A DNA stretch of 64,000 nt from Paenibacillus oleatilyticus (GCF_018998565.1 NZ_JAHNZO010000031.1:1-64000); one strand, 5' to 3'; shown: positions 16,759-24,677, numbered from the stretch's first letter. Made by a program: numbers and translations. The notes: a model not told the origin generated them from the sequence alone.

Positions 16759-17844
16759 TTACTTCGAGGCGGAACCAAGCTGGTCCAGCCAGTAAATCCC
16801 CGTCGGCTGCCGCTCTTTATCCTCCACATCGACCAGACTGACGCTCGGGCTGAGGCTTAAGCTTTGCAGCGAATCGCCGCTGGCCCGGCCCTCGATTTCG
16901 GCGATGTGGAACTTCACGAACTTGGGGCTCTCTTCGAGCAGCGACAAATCTTTGATGTCGTCGCCAAACCAGGTCACCGTATATTCCTCACCGTCCGCTG
17001 TTGTTCCGATTGCATAAGCTTGGGAAATCTTTAGCTTATACCGCTCAGCCAGCATTTTCAAATCGGTGACGGTGGATTTCTTAAAGGTAGCGGCAAATGA
17101 CCACATGCTTTGCTCCGACAAGCTTTGCACCTGCTGGGCAGCGCCCTTCCGATATTGCTCCAACGTTTCCTTGGAGTAAATGTTCGTGTATTCGCCCTTT
17201 ACTTTTTTGATGTTTTTTTCATCTGCATGTGATGGGAAAGAAACTTTGAAATCGGCCGGAGCCGCTTTAAAATTCGGGTTCGTCTCACTGACCTGCTTCC
17301 ACTCTATGCGGGCAAGCTGATCTCTGGTATCGGACAAATCGTTGATCGTGCCTCGGGGCTGGCCGAATCTTTGCAGCGAGTGCAGGGTCAGGCTCGGTTT
17401 ATCGTTGCCATCTCGGGAGCTCCACCCTGTGTACAAGGTGTACGATTTGTCCGGATTCAGCCGGTCTCCGCCCAGAATCGATACGATGACTTCGTCTCCC
17501 GCATCTTCTCCTCCGGTATTCAGATCGACCTTGACTCCGGGCAGATTGGTCATAATGACCTTGGGCTTCAAAGCATCGGAGGCATCCGTTTGAAAGGTCA
17601 GAGCAGGAATGTTGCGTAAAATGCCCTGTCTTTGAAACGCTTGGAGCTGTTCTTTGGTCCACTCGGCGCGAACCTTTGTCGTCATGAAGTCTTTCCCGAC
17701 TTTATAAGCTTCCAGTTTTGCTTTAGCCGGCAAATCCGCGTTCGCCGCTTTGGAATTCGTAAATTCGCTCTCGTAAGCGAAGGCCCCGGTGCATAAGAAA
17801 AGCTGCATAGCCAATGCCGCCGAGACTACGGTTCGTTTCTTCAT
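16759..17844 (-). CDS. secreted protein of unknown function
   Basis: A 361-residue protein that begins MKKRTVVSAALAMQLF with a hydrophobic stretch ending ...TGAFA-YES, a typical Sec signal peptide cleaved near residue 24. The mature part is hydrophilic, Lys-rich and without a motif I recognise. It contains a central piece resembling a beta-rich extracellular domain (EEYTVTWFGDDIKDLSL). The ATG at 17844 is chosen because it gives a clean signal peptide and GAGGAGG lies about 12 nt upstream; longer in-frame starts would bury the signal. It faces the amino-sugar operon tail-to-tail. The function is unknown. Confidence 0.65.
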   Translation of the reverse strand: MKKRTVVSAALAMQLFLCTGAFAYESEFTNSKAANADLPAKAKLEAYKVGKDFMTTKVRAEWTKEQLQAFQRQGILRNIPALTFQTDASDALKPKVIMTNLPGVKVDLNTGGEDAGDEVIVSILGGDRLNPDKSYTLYTGWSSRDGNDKPSLTLHSLQRFGQPRGTINDLSDTRDQLARIEWKQVSETNPNFKAAPADFKVSFPSHADEKNIKKVKGEYTNIYSKETLEQYRKGAAQQVQSLSEQSMWSFAATFKKSTVTDLKMLAERYKLKISQAYAIGTTADGEEYTVTWFGDDIKDLSLLEESPKFVKFHIAEIEGRASGDSLQSLSLSPSVSLVDVEDKERQPTGIYWLDQLGSASK

Positions 17845-18089
17845 CTTCTTGGAAAACCTCCTCGAATTTTGCCTTTTGCTCATGGAAAAAAGACCATGAA
17901 CTGCCAACTCACTTCTATTAAGACGGAGAAAGACTCCAAAAGGTTTCAAGTTTTATGTTCATTTTCGTAAAATTTCCATCATGCCATCGGAAGATAAGCG
18001 TACTTCTCCGTAACAAACGATGAGCCAATTCTGCCCCCGGGGGCCTATAGTCAGGATATACCCGGAACGCTGACAGGAGGCGGTTACGC

Positions 18090-18821
18090 ATGAGTTTGTT
18101 AACCCAAGAAGAGGTTTCGTTTTATGCCGAGAACGGCTATCTGCTTTATCACAAGCCGTTGTTTTCCAAAGAAAAGCTGGAGGAGCTGACATCCATATTC
18201 GAGGAGCAATTGGCGCAAAAGGGGAGCAAGCTGTCCGACGAGCTGGATACGCCGCATTTTCGCGAGGAGCGGCTGCTGAAGTTTTTGCTTGCGGACGAGG
18301 TGCTGGACCTGGTGGAGCCGCTGATCGGTCCGAATATCGGGCTATGGTCCAGCCATTTTATATGCAAGGATGCGTATACCGGCCGGGCGACCCCGTGGCA
18401 TGAAGATTCGGCGTATTGGAACGGGCGGCTCAGCGGCTACGACAAAATCGTGACCGTTTGGCTCGCCATCGACCGCAGCAACCGCGATAATGGCTGCATG
18501 CGGGTCATTCCCGGCACGCACCGGAACGGATTTTCCGAGTACGAGCCGGTGGACGGCGGACAGAACTTGTTTTCGACGCAAATTAAACAAATTGACAACC
18601 GAAATGCAGTATACTTCGAGCTGGAACGGGGCGAATGCTCGCTGCACGATTCGCGGATTATTCACGGCGCCGCCCCGAATACGAGCCCGCACCGCCGCTG
18701 CGGATACACGATGCGTTATTTTTCCACGGAATTAAAGGTGCTGCCCGAGAAAAATCCGAATTTCAAAATATGGCTGGCACGCGGCAAAGACATCGCAGGC
18801 AACCCGTTCGTTCCTGTATAA
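18090..18821 (+). CDS. phytanoyl-CoA dioxygenase (PhyH) family protein
   Basis: A 243-residue Fe(II)/2-oxoglutarate oxygenase of the PhyH family. The iron-binding HxD is in WHEDSAYWNG, the distal His in SRIIHGAAPN, and a downstream Arg (HRRCGYTMRY) fits 2-oxoglutarate binding. Members hydroxylate small metabolites; the substrate is not predictable. GGAGG lies 8-9 nt before the ATG. The AraC-type gene 45 nt downstream on the same strand probably forms a two-gene unit with it and may regulate it. Confidence 0.82.
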   Translation: MSLLTQEEVSFYAENGYLLYHKPLFSKEKLEELTSIFEEQLAQKGSKLSDELDTPHFREERLLKFLLADEVLDLVEPLIGPNIGLWSSHFICKDAYTGRATPWHEDSAYWNGRLSGYDKIVTVWLAIDRSNRDNGCMRVIPGTHRNGFSEYEPVDGGQNLFSTQIKQIDNRNAVYFELERGECSLHDSRIIHGAAPNTSPHRRCGYTMRYFSTELKVLPEKNPNFKIWLARGKDIAGNPFVPV

Positions 18822-18866
18822 TGGGACTATGAAATGAACCCTTAAATGAAAAGCGGGAGGGCCGTC

Positions 18867-19724
18867 ATGGGACCCAAACAACCGGAGCGGTTGCGGAGCG
18901 TGCACTATGTGGCGCCGAACGCTCCTTTTCATGTTTACCGCCATTCGGTTGCCGGACGCGTCGACCTGCATTGGCACGAATTTTACGAGCTGTGCTTCGT
19001 CCGGTCCGGCCGCGGAACCAACATCGTGAACGGAGAGCCGCACGGTCTGGAACCCGGCAGTATGTTTCTGCTGACGCCTGCAGACTTTCATGAAATCGAG
19101 CTTACTCCGGGAGAAACGATGGAAATTCTCAACCTCGTTTTTCTGGAGGAAGTGTTGACGGACGAACTGCGCGAGCTGCTGTTTCCCGGTTTCCTGAAAC
19201 TTCAGACAAGACTCGACGCTGCGGAGGCAAGCGGCATGCAGGCGGAATTTGACCGGGTCCTTACGGAATTCAACGATCCGCGGCCGGGCGGAAGCTTGAT
19301 GATTAAAGCGACGCTGGCGCGTATGCTGGTCGGGCTTGCGAGGCAGTGTCGGCAGGATCACGGGTCGTCGGATTCGGGCATTCGAGAGGCTTTACGATCG
19401 GCGCACCCGGGCATGCAGAAAGCGCTTATGTACGTTCACCATCATTTCCGGGAAGCGCTGACGCTGGAGGAAGCCGCCCGGCAGGCGAAGCTGACGCCCA
19501 ATTATTTCAGCCATACGTTCCGCAAGCTGAGCGGCATTCCGTTTCAGAGCTACCTGCAGGAGCTACGGTTGACGTTTGCCAAGTCGCTGCTGGCCGCAAG
19601 CGACCTGCCGGTGACGGAAGTGTGCCACGCTTCCGGCTTTAACACGCTGACGCATTTCGAACGGTCCTTCAAGAAAAGGTTCGGCTGTCCGCCCTCCGGC
19701 TTGCGCAAAGGCAGCCTGCATTGA
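18867..19724 (+). CDS. AraC-family regulator next to the PhyH gene
   Basis: A 285-residue cupin-AraC protein. The N-terminal sensor has VDLHWHEFYELCFVRSGRG, and the C-terminal domain has helix-turn-helix motifs LTLEEAARQAKLTPNYFSHTF and LPVTEVCHASGFNTLTHFERSF. The ATG at 18867 has GGGAGG 6 nt upstream; an in-frame ATG at 18846 precedes that box and is unlikely. It is probably cotranscribed with the PhyH-type oxygenase and may respond to its substrate. Confidence 0.83.
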   Translation: MGPKQPERLRSVHYVAPNAPFHVYRHSVAGRVDLHWHEFYELCFVRSGRGTNIVNGEPHGLEPGSMFLLTPADFHEIELTPGETMEILNLVFLEEVLTDELRELLFPGFLKLQTRLDAAEASGMQAEFDRVLTEFNDPRPGGSLMIKATLARMLVGLARQCRQDHGSSDSGIREALRSAHPGMQKALMYVHHHFREALTLEEAARQAKLTPNYFSHTFRKLSGIPFQSYLQELRLTFAKSLLAASDLPVTEVCHASGFNTLTHFERSFKKRFGCPPSGLRKGSLH

Positions 19725-19783
19725 CGCTCACTACGATGTTCCGCAAATAAAAACAAATGCCTAAATGAATTCTAACATTTATC

Positions 19784-19808
19784 TAATAATGATCTGGTAC
19801 CATTATTA
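19784..19808. promoter_or_regulatory. 8-bp inverted repeat upstream of fnr
   Basis: TAATAATG (19784-19791), a 9-nt spacer and CATTATTA (19801-19808) form a perfect inverted repeat 41 nt before the fnr start codon. It does not match the Fnr box (TGTGA-N6-TCACA). It may be an operator for another regulator, or a hairpin in the 5' leader. Confidence 0.5.
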
Positions 19809-19849
19809 TCATAAGGAGTCGGGAGATTTCCTGGATAAGGATGGTGTAT

Positions 19850-20572
19850 ATGGGAAACGCAAACCGAACGACGCCGGAAGCCGCTCATCATATTCCGCAG
19901 TTTTTGTCGGATGAAAACATGGAACGGCTTACGCAAATCATGTATCCGAAACAAGCGGTAGAGGGAGACTATTTGTTTTGGGAAGGGGATACGGCGGATA
20001 GGCTGTACTATGTTCACGAGGGTACGGTAAAGTTGAGCAAATCGACGGAGGACGGCAAAGCGTTCATTCTGCAAGTGGCGCAGCCTGGCGATCTGTTCGG
20101 CGAGTTCGGAAGCTGCGAACCGCAGTCTTACGGGTATGACGGCATCGTGATGGAAGATGTGTCGCTTGGCGTCATTCTGATCAAAGACTTGGAAGTCCTT
20201 ATCTGGAGACACGGCGATATGGCGCTGCAGCTATTTAAATGGATGAGTCAGATGCAGCAATTCATGCAGTCCAAATTCCGGGATTTGCTGCTGTTCGGCA
20301 AAAACGGCGCGCTCGCCTCGACCTTGATCCGTTTGACTAACTCTTATGGCGAAATGGATGAACGGGGAATCCGCATCACGATCAAATTGACGCATACGGA
20401 TCTGGCGAACATGATCGGTTCGACCCGGGAGGGAGTAAACCGGATGCTTAGCGAATATAAGGCGGCCGGGGCCATCGAATTGGAAAACGGAAGATTCGTG
20501 GTCACAAATCTGTCCTTCTTCCAGATGATGGTCGGCTGCGCCGATTGTCCGCTTAGCGTGTGCCGGATCTGA
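19850..20572 (+). CDS. fnr: Fnr, oxygen-responsive CRP/FNR regulator with C-terminal Fe-S site
   Basis: A 240-residue CRP/FNR-family protein. An N-terminal cyclic-nucleotide-type beta roll (about 20-140) is followed by a winged-helix DNA-binding domain with HTDLANMIGSTREGVNRMLSEY (recognition helix TREGVNRML). The C-terminus ends GCADCPLSVCRI. The spacing C-x2-C-x4-C matches the three cysteine ligands of the [4Fe-4S] cluster at the C-terminus of B. subtilis Fnr, unlike E. coli FNR where they are N-terminal. It should activate anaerobic genes when oxygen is low. AAGGATGG lies 6 nt before the ATG at 19850; an ATG at 19841 sits within that box. No anaerobic respiration genes are adjacent. Confidence 0.82.
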   Translation: MGNANRTTPEAAHHIPQFLSDENMERLTQIMYPKQAVEGDYLFWEGDTADRLYYVHEGTVKLSKSTEDGKAFILQVAQPGDLFGEFGSCEPQSYGYDGIVMEDVSLGVILIKDLEVLIWRHGDMALQLFKWMSQMQQFMQSKFRDLLLFGKNGALASTLIRLTNSYGEMDERGIRITIKLTHTDLANMIGSTREGVNRMLSEYKAAGAIELENGRFVVTNLSFFQMMVGCADCPLSVCRI

Positions 20573-20671
20573 CGGACGCCGGGAACGATCTGAATGGGCG
20601 AATAGGCGGCTTGCGCGTTGGAGCACACTAAAACGGCCTGTGACTTCATCACGAACGAGTAAGGATGATGG

Positions 20672-21178
20672 ATGTTGAGATTATTCCTTTTTCTCCTTGT
20701 GCTTTTGGTTGGCGTCTGGCCGGCAGGAAGCGCATTCGGAGCGGCCCTGGAACCTTCCGCGGGGACGTCGCCCCCGGCCGGTTTAGAGGAAGAAGGCGTA
20801 TATTTGTTGATCGATAAATCGGAGAACCGGCTGACCGTCATCGTGAACGGGAGGGCGGCATACGGCTTTCCCGTTGCGACAGGACGGACGAAGGACTTGA
20901 CGCCGACAGGGACGTTCCATATCGTGACCAAAATCGTGAAGCCGTGGTACGTTCGAAAGCAAATTCCCGGAGGGGACCCGCGGAATCCGCTGGGGACGCG
21001 TTGGATGGGAATTAACGTTCCGGGCTCGGGAGGGTATCGATACGGCATTCACGGAACGAACCGGCCGTATTCGATCGGAAGCAGCGCCTCGTCGGGCTGC
21101 GTCCGCATGCATAATAGAGACGTTGAGTGGCTGTACCGTCACATCCCGCTCGGTACGGCGGTTATCATACAGGATTGA
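20672..21178 (+). CDS. exported L,D-transpeptidase (YkuD domain)
   Basis: A 168-residue protein with an N-terminal signal peptide (MLRLFLFLLVLLVGVWPAG, cleavage near SAFGA). It then has a single YkuD catalytic domain with the active-site block GIHGTNRPYSIGSSASSGCVRM, where His and Cys are catalytic. Such enzymes form 3-3 peptide cross-links in peptidoglycan or anchor proteins; no LysM domain is present here. It follows fnr by about 100 nt on the same strand but probably has its own expression. A short terminator follows the stop codon. Confidence 0.85.
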   Translation: MLRLFLFLLVLLVGVWPAGSAFGAALEPSAGTSPPAGLEEEGVYLLIDKSENRLTVIVNGRAAYGFPVATGRTKDLTPTGTFHIVTKIVKPWYVRKQIPGGDPRNPLGTRWMGINVPGSGGYRYGIHGTNRPYSIGSSASSGCVRMHNRDVEWLYRHIPLGTAVIIQD

Positions 21179-21179
21179 A

Positions 21180-21199
21180 CGGGCTTGCCCGATTTTTTT
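21180..21199 (+). terminator. terminator of the L,D-transpeptidase gene
   Basis: CGGGC-TT-GCCCG (21180-21191) followed by ATTTTTTTA. The short stem directly after the stop codon separates the gene from the structured RNA candidate downstream. Confidence 0.6.
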
Positions 21200-21244
21200 A
21201 AAAAGGATTGTATAAAAACGTTGCGTCCGGTACATGCTACAATC

Positions 21245-21472
21245 AACGGTGAAAAGAGAGGTGTGGTTCCGTTGAACAGTTCAACGAGAAATACCGGGGA
21301 AGTTGCTTCCGAATCGAGATAGAAGCGGAGGGATGTGCCAAAGACACGTTAGAGTAGTACACGTACTGCGATCGTGAATAAGGTAGACCCGAGCTTTAAA
21401 CGAGGTTCAAGGCAAAATACCAAAATCGTTCACCGTTGGAAGGACTCCGCAAGGGGTCCTTTTCCTATTACC
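21245..21472 (+). ncRNA. unassigned structured RNA candidate of about 230 nt
   Basis: This 430-bp gap between genes holds an extended -10 (TGCTACAAT, 21234-21242) directly before a region with strong folding. CAACGGTGAA (21244-21253) pairs perfectly with TTCACCGTTG (21429-21438), giving a 10-bp closing helix. Inside are hairpins CGTTGA-ACAGT-TCAACG, GGAAG-TTG-CTTCC and GTAGTA-CACG-TACTGC. Right after the closing helix comes AAGGACTCC-GCAA-GGGGTCCTT with TTTT (21439-21464), a terminator with a GNRA loop. A 16-codon TTG frame with an AGAGAGGTG box lies within (21272-21322). I do not recognise the family; the M-box, c-di-AMP and lysine riboswitch cores are not evident. It could be a free RNA or a leader with no downstream gene on its strand. 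Confidence 0.55.
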
Positions 21473-21526
21473 GGTCCTGACGGCTAACCGCCAAGCTGCG
21501 CAGTCATACCGTCCCCCTGAGACGTC

Positions 21527-21564
21527 AAAAAGCTTCCCGCCCTTACGGCGCAGGAAGCTTTTTT
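21527..21564. terminator. bidirectional terminator
   Basis: AAAAAGCTTCC (21527-21537) pairs with GGAAGCTTTTTT (21553-21564), giving U tails in both directions. It closes the minus-strand DUF1328 gene and any plus-strand transcript of the RNA region. Confidence 0.8.
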
Positions 21565-21605
21565 GTCATCCCGTCTTGCCCGGAATCCGGCTGAAGGACT
21601 TTGCG

Positions 21606-21770
21606 CTATACCTTCGTCCGCCGGCCGATCAGCAGCGTGACTACGAACAAGATCAGAAAGATGATGAACAATACCTTGGCGACTCCCGCCGCAGCGCTGG
21701 CGATCCCGAAAAATCCGAAAATACCGGCGATCACGGCGACGAGGAGAAAAACTAACGACCAGTATAACAT
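21606..21770 (-). CDS. small two-TM membrane protein (DUF1328/YtjA-like)
   Basis: A 54-residue protein starting MLYWSLVFLLVAVIAGIFGF with two hydrophobic segments and ending GRRTKV. This matches DUF1328/YtjA proteins, small inner-membrane proteins often linked to stress. A longer frame exists, but AAAGGAGG lies 9-10 nt before the ATG at 21770, which fits the family length. The gene is alone on the minus strand between a terminator and the divergent CorA gene. Confidence 0.78.
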   Translation of the reverse strand: MLYWSLVFLLVAVIAGIFGFFGIASAAAGVAKVLFIIFLILFVVTLLIGRRTKV

Positions 21771-21927
21771 GGATGTTCGCCTCCTTTGTTCAGCGGACCG
21801 TAAGTCCGTTTCTCGTTTCACGCTTTCTTTACCCGGCTCGTTTCCGCCTGAATCAGCGCCGGTTTCAGGCCGCAGGGGAAGAGGTTAAGGAGGAAACAAG
21901 AACGTTTGCCGGAATGGAGGAAGCTTT

Positions 21928-22791
21928 ATGGACCAGCGTACCGTTCGGTTTCCTAACGCCAGATGGTCGTGGACATTGATGACGGCCCGCGAGGACACCG
22001 GGATGCCCCGGGTTCGCTCCGGGGGGACTGCGAGGCTGCTACAGGGCTTTATCGTTTATTCACTGCATCCCGAGAACGGTCAGCAAAAAATGTTTTACCG
22101 GGTCGATGAATCGGAACTGCTGACCTTGCAGGATGGGCTATACCCGTTTGATGACGAACAGGAGAAGCATATGCTTTCGTGCATGGACCGATGCGGCACG
22201 GCGCTGCAAGGGTTCTGCATGCTGATCGGAGAAGTGGCGCTGACGTTTTTATCGCAGATGGAAGAGCTGGAATGGAAGCTGGAGGAGCTGGAGGGCCGGA
22301 TGAAGCGCAGCAACGATTCGAAGGTGCTGGATGAGATTATGGATCTTCAGTATGAAGTGCTGGACTGGCACCGCATTCTTCAGCCGCTCGAAGAGTTTCA
22401 CGCCGCTGCCAAAGGATGGGCGGAAGACAGCCCCTGCCACGAGTACGACAACAACGAGCTGCTGCTCCAAAGGCTGCATTCCCGGCTGAACCGCTATCGC
22501 ACCGAACTGGACATTCTGCTGAATATCGACAACAATATCGCGACGTACCGGGGCAACGAAATTATGAAGACGCTCACCGTATTTTCCGTCATCTGCACCC
22601 CGGCTACCGTATTCGGCTCCATCTGGGGGATGAACTTCAAGAACATGCCCGAGCTTGAGCTGCGGTTCGGTTATGCGCTGGCCATCTCCGCCATTGTTCT
22701 GTTGACCTTGTCCGTTTATTTTTGGATGCATTGGAAAGGCTGGACCGGCGATCTGCTGAAAGGGAAAAACAAAGATTCCAACATTGTCTGA
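21928..22791 (+). CDS. CorA-family divalent cation transporter
   Basis: A 287-residue protein with a helical cytoplasmic N-terminal domain including a coiled-coil part (EELEWKLEELEGRMKRS) and two C-terminal membrane helices. The signature GMN sits in FGSIWGMNFKNMPEL, at the end of TM1. The family forms pentameric channels for Mg2+ or, in ZntB-like members, zinc efflux. It is about 30 residues shorter than typical CorA, mainly at the N-terminus. GGAGG lies 7 nt before the ATG. A hairpin follows the stop codon. Confidence 0.83.
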   Translation: MDQRTVRFPNARWSWTLMTAREDTGMPRVRSGGTARLLQGFIVYSLHPENGQQKMFYRVDESELLTLQDGLYPFDDEQEKHMLSCMDRCGTALQGFCMLIGEVALTFLSQMEELEWKLEELEGRMKRSNDSKVLDEIMDLQYEVLDWHRILQPLEEFHAAAKGWAEDSPCHEYDNNELLLQRLHSRLNRYRTELDILLNIDNNIATYRGNEIMKTLTVFSVICTPATVFGSIWGMNFKNMPELELRFGYALAISAIVLLTLSVYFWMHWKGWTGDLLKGKNKDSNIV

Positions 22792-22799
22792 CGTACGCA

Positions 22800-22836
22800 A
22801 AAGACGGCCTCCGCGCTGCGCAGAAGGGCCGTCTCT
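22800..22836. terminator. terminator between CorA and uronate-isomerase-like genes
   Basis: AGACGGCC (22802-22809) pairs with GGCCGTCT (22827-22834). The U tail is better in the minus direction (TTTTGCG), so it probably ends the uronate-isomerase-like transcript and perhaps both. Confidence 0.55.
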
Positions 22837-22858
22837 TAGAATGATCGAAGAACAGAAA

Positions 22859-24121
22859 TTAGGCCGCAGGGTCCGGCTTGCCGAGAAACTTCCAGAATAC
22901 GCCGCCGAGCAGATCCTCGATATCGCGGCGGATCTCCTCTTCCTCCAGCCGCCAGCCGGCGTCGAACAGGTCGCCGTATTTATCGCAGAGCACTTTGCCG
23001 ATAATTGCGCGCGAATGATCCCATTTGTACAAGAGCTGATCCAAAATACGGCAATCCGAGTGCTGCGGAATGACGCTGCCGCCAAGCAGCTCAAGACGCA
23101 TCCGCGTAATCTCCTCGATCAGACTCGGGTTGTTCAGAAACCACCAGCAGCCGAATACGAGCAGGTTGCGGTTTTTGCGTGCGGTGACGGCGAGCTCGTG
23201 CTGGTTTTCCCGGGACAGCATCGTAACCAGAAATTTCACGTCCTGATACTTGCTGACGATTCGCTCGACCGCGCCGATGTCGCTTTTGCCGACGCTGTCG
23301 CCCGCATCCTTCAGGGACGGATTGACCTTGCGTTTTACCCCGATCATCATCGCAAACGGAATGCCGGCTTCCCGTGCAACCGGTACGATACATTCGTCGA
23401 TGATGCGGACGCGCGCGGAATCCTCCGGATAAGCAAAATCGTTCGGCAGCGAAACGGCCATATACAGCGGGTTCATCCGGGCAATCCAATCCTTCAGGAA
23501 GCGGCGGATTTCGGCGGGCGTACCGCCGGACAAGTCGGCGCTGACTTCGTAGCCCTGCTCCTTGAGCTTGCTCCAGGAGCTGTCCCACAGATTAAGCAGC
23601 GGATCGATCCGCAGTGCGGCCAGGAAGCGGGGGTCCTGACTTGCGCCGGACTCCCATTTCCCGCGCTCGTAAGCATCGAACGGATCGTTGGTCATCACGA
23701 CCGTCTTCACGTTCGCCAGCTTCAAAATGCGGTCGATGTAGTCGCCGGCGCTGACGCTGCGGAAATACGCGCGGTATTCCTCCAGTTCGCGCTTCGACAG
23801 ATCGAAGCCGAGCCGGTTCAATACCGTGACGACTCCTCGGCACGCTTCGCTGTAGGGCGAATGGTCGATGAACAGCGTCTGCCAGATCAAGTCGGCCTGC
23901 TCCTGTTTGGATAGCTGCCAGAAAGCGTCGTAAGACAAATCCGGGCGGAAACGGAACGTTTCGGCGATCAGATAATGGTACGTCAGCAGCTCGTCTACTC
24001 CCCACAGCAGCAGGTCTCCGAACGATTCGGCAAACAGATGGGTATGAATATCGGTGACCGGGGTGGTGCGCACCGTTTCGGTCACAAAAGCGGTCAACTG
24101 CTCCTTGGTTGCAATCGTCAT
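22859..24121 (-). CDS. uronate isomerase-like amidohydrolase-fold protein
   Basis: A 420-residue protein. The N-terminal VTDIHTHLF gives the HxH metal motif of the amidohydrolase superfamily. Further pieces (LGFDLSKRELEEYRAYFRS, KTVVMTNDPFD, VIPQHSDCRILDQLLYKWDH) agree with the glucuronate/galacturonate isomerase (UxaC) clan. It is about 50 residues shorter than classical UxaC, so it may be a divergent uronate isomerase or a related isomerase/hydrolase. The gene has its own promoter (TATAAT on the minus strand at 24180-24175) with a perfect 14-bp palindrome just downstream, so it is probably under a LacI- or GntR-type repressor encoded elsewhere. No other hexuronate genes are nearby. Confidence 0.6.
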   Translation of the reverse strand: MTIATKEQLTAFVTETVRTTPVTDIHTHLFAESFGDLLLWGVDELLTYHYLIAETFRFRPDLSYDAFWQLSKQEQADLIWQTLFIDHSPYSEACRGVVTVLNRLGFDLSKRELEEYRAYFRSVSAGDYIDRILKLANVKTVVMTNDPFDAYERGKWESGASQDPRFLAALRIDPLLNLWDSSWSKLKEQGYEVSADLSGGTPAEIRRFLKDWIARMNPLYMAVSLPNDFAYPEDSARVRIIDECIVPVAREAGIPFAMMIGVKRKVNPSLKDAGDSVGKSDIGAVERIVSKYQDVKFLVTMLSRENQHELAVTARKNRNLLVFGCWWFLNNPSLIEEITRMRLELLGGSVIPQHSDCRILDQLLYKWDHSRAIIGKVLCDKYGDLFDAGWRLEEEEIRRDIEDLLGGVFWKFLGKPDPAA

Positions 24122-24152
24122 GATATCGGTAGTCCTCCCGAAAATCGATTAA

Positions 24153-24166
24153 TGTTCACGTGAACA
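24153..24166. promoter_or_regulatory. operator palindrome at the uronate-isomerase-like promoter
   Basis: TGTTCACGTGAACA is a perfect 14-bp palindrome located 9-22 nt after the minus-strand -10 TATAAT (24180-24175), covering the expected transcription start. Repression by a LacI- or GntR-type protein is likely. No regulator gene lies next to it. Confidence 0.65.
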
Positions 24167-24290
24167 ATGCTAATATTATAGCACTTATTTTCACTTTAGG
24201 ATAGAGATGGGCTTTTGCCCGTGCCATTTATTTTAACCGGGCATAGCATGAAGGGACGATTGCAAACCATCCGGATAGGGGCGTATGCCG

Positions 24291-24368
24291 ATGGGATTTT
24301 TCACTTCCCTGCTGCTCATTCTGATCTTATTTATTTTGCTGCTGATCGTTTTGATGGTGTTGGCTTGA
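24291..24368 (+). CDS. possible 25-residue membrane peptide
   Basis: A short frame encodes MGFFTSLLLILILFILLLIV plus five residues, almost entirely one hydrophobic helix. AGGGG lies 9-10 nt before the ATG at 24291, with another ATG at 24285. Paenibacillus and Bacillus genomes hold many small sporulation membrane peptides (YjcZ-like), and the spoVA cluster lies close by. Nothing else supports it, and I do not recognise the sequence. Confidence 0.35.
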   Translation: MGFFTSLLLILILFILLLIVLMVLA

Positions 24369-24415
24369 TGCAAACCGCTGCACACGAACACTGGCGCGGG
24401 AATACAAAGCGCAGT

Positions 24416-24461
24416 AAAAACAGCCCGGGAGCCGTTTGGGAGGAACGGACCGGGCTGTTTT
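24416..24461. terminator. bidirectional terminator beside DUF1657 gene
   Basis: AAAAACAGCCCGG pairs with CCGGGCTGTTTT around a 21-nt loop. It ends the minus-strand DUF1657 gene and anything transcribed from the left. Confidence 0.75.
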
Positions 24462-24470
24462 CGTCATGCC

Positions 24471-24677
24471 TTAAAAACCTTTATATTGGGGCTCCTCGTT
24501 CTCAAGCTGCTGCACGCGCGCGTTGACTTGGTCAACGATTTGCTGCGTTTGCTGCGCGCAATTTTGGAACAGCGTCTTGGCTTCCTGATTTTGCGTGCTC
24601 AGCGCGAACGTTTCCAAGCTGGCTTGTGCGCTTTTCAGCGAAGCCAGCGTCGTTTTTACTTGGCTTGCCACGGTCAT
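24471..24677 (-). CDS. DUF1657 protein, spoVA2-cluster associated
   Basis: A 68-residue helical, Gln/Ala-rich protein (MTVASQVKTTLASLKSAQAS...). It matches DUF1657, a small family found in spore formers and known from spoVA2-type operons. The same domain appears fused to the C-terminus of the DUF421 protein encoded at 24832-25692 (LKKCEADLSMYALAVENEGA). GGAGGTGATAACG precedes the ATG at 24677. It is divergent from the spoVA operon with about 150 bp between. It has no catalytic motif; a structural role in the spore is only inferred from context. Confidence 0.8.
   Translation of the reverse strand: MTVASQVKTTLASLKSAQASLETFALSTQNQEAKTLFQNCAQQTQQIVDQVNARVQQLENEEPQYKGF

Noticed and set aside
21245..21472. 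Reading the structured RNA as a magnesium (M-box) or c-di-AMP riboswitch for the CorA-family gene.
   Set aside because: A few short pieces look alike (CCAAAGAC), but the M-box and ydaO cores are not present. A bidirectional terminator and a gene on the other strand separate it from the CorA gene.
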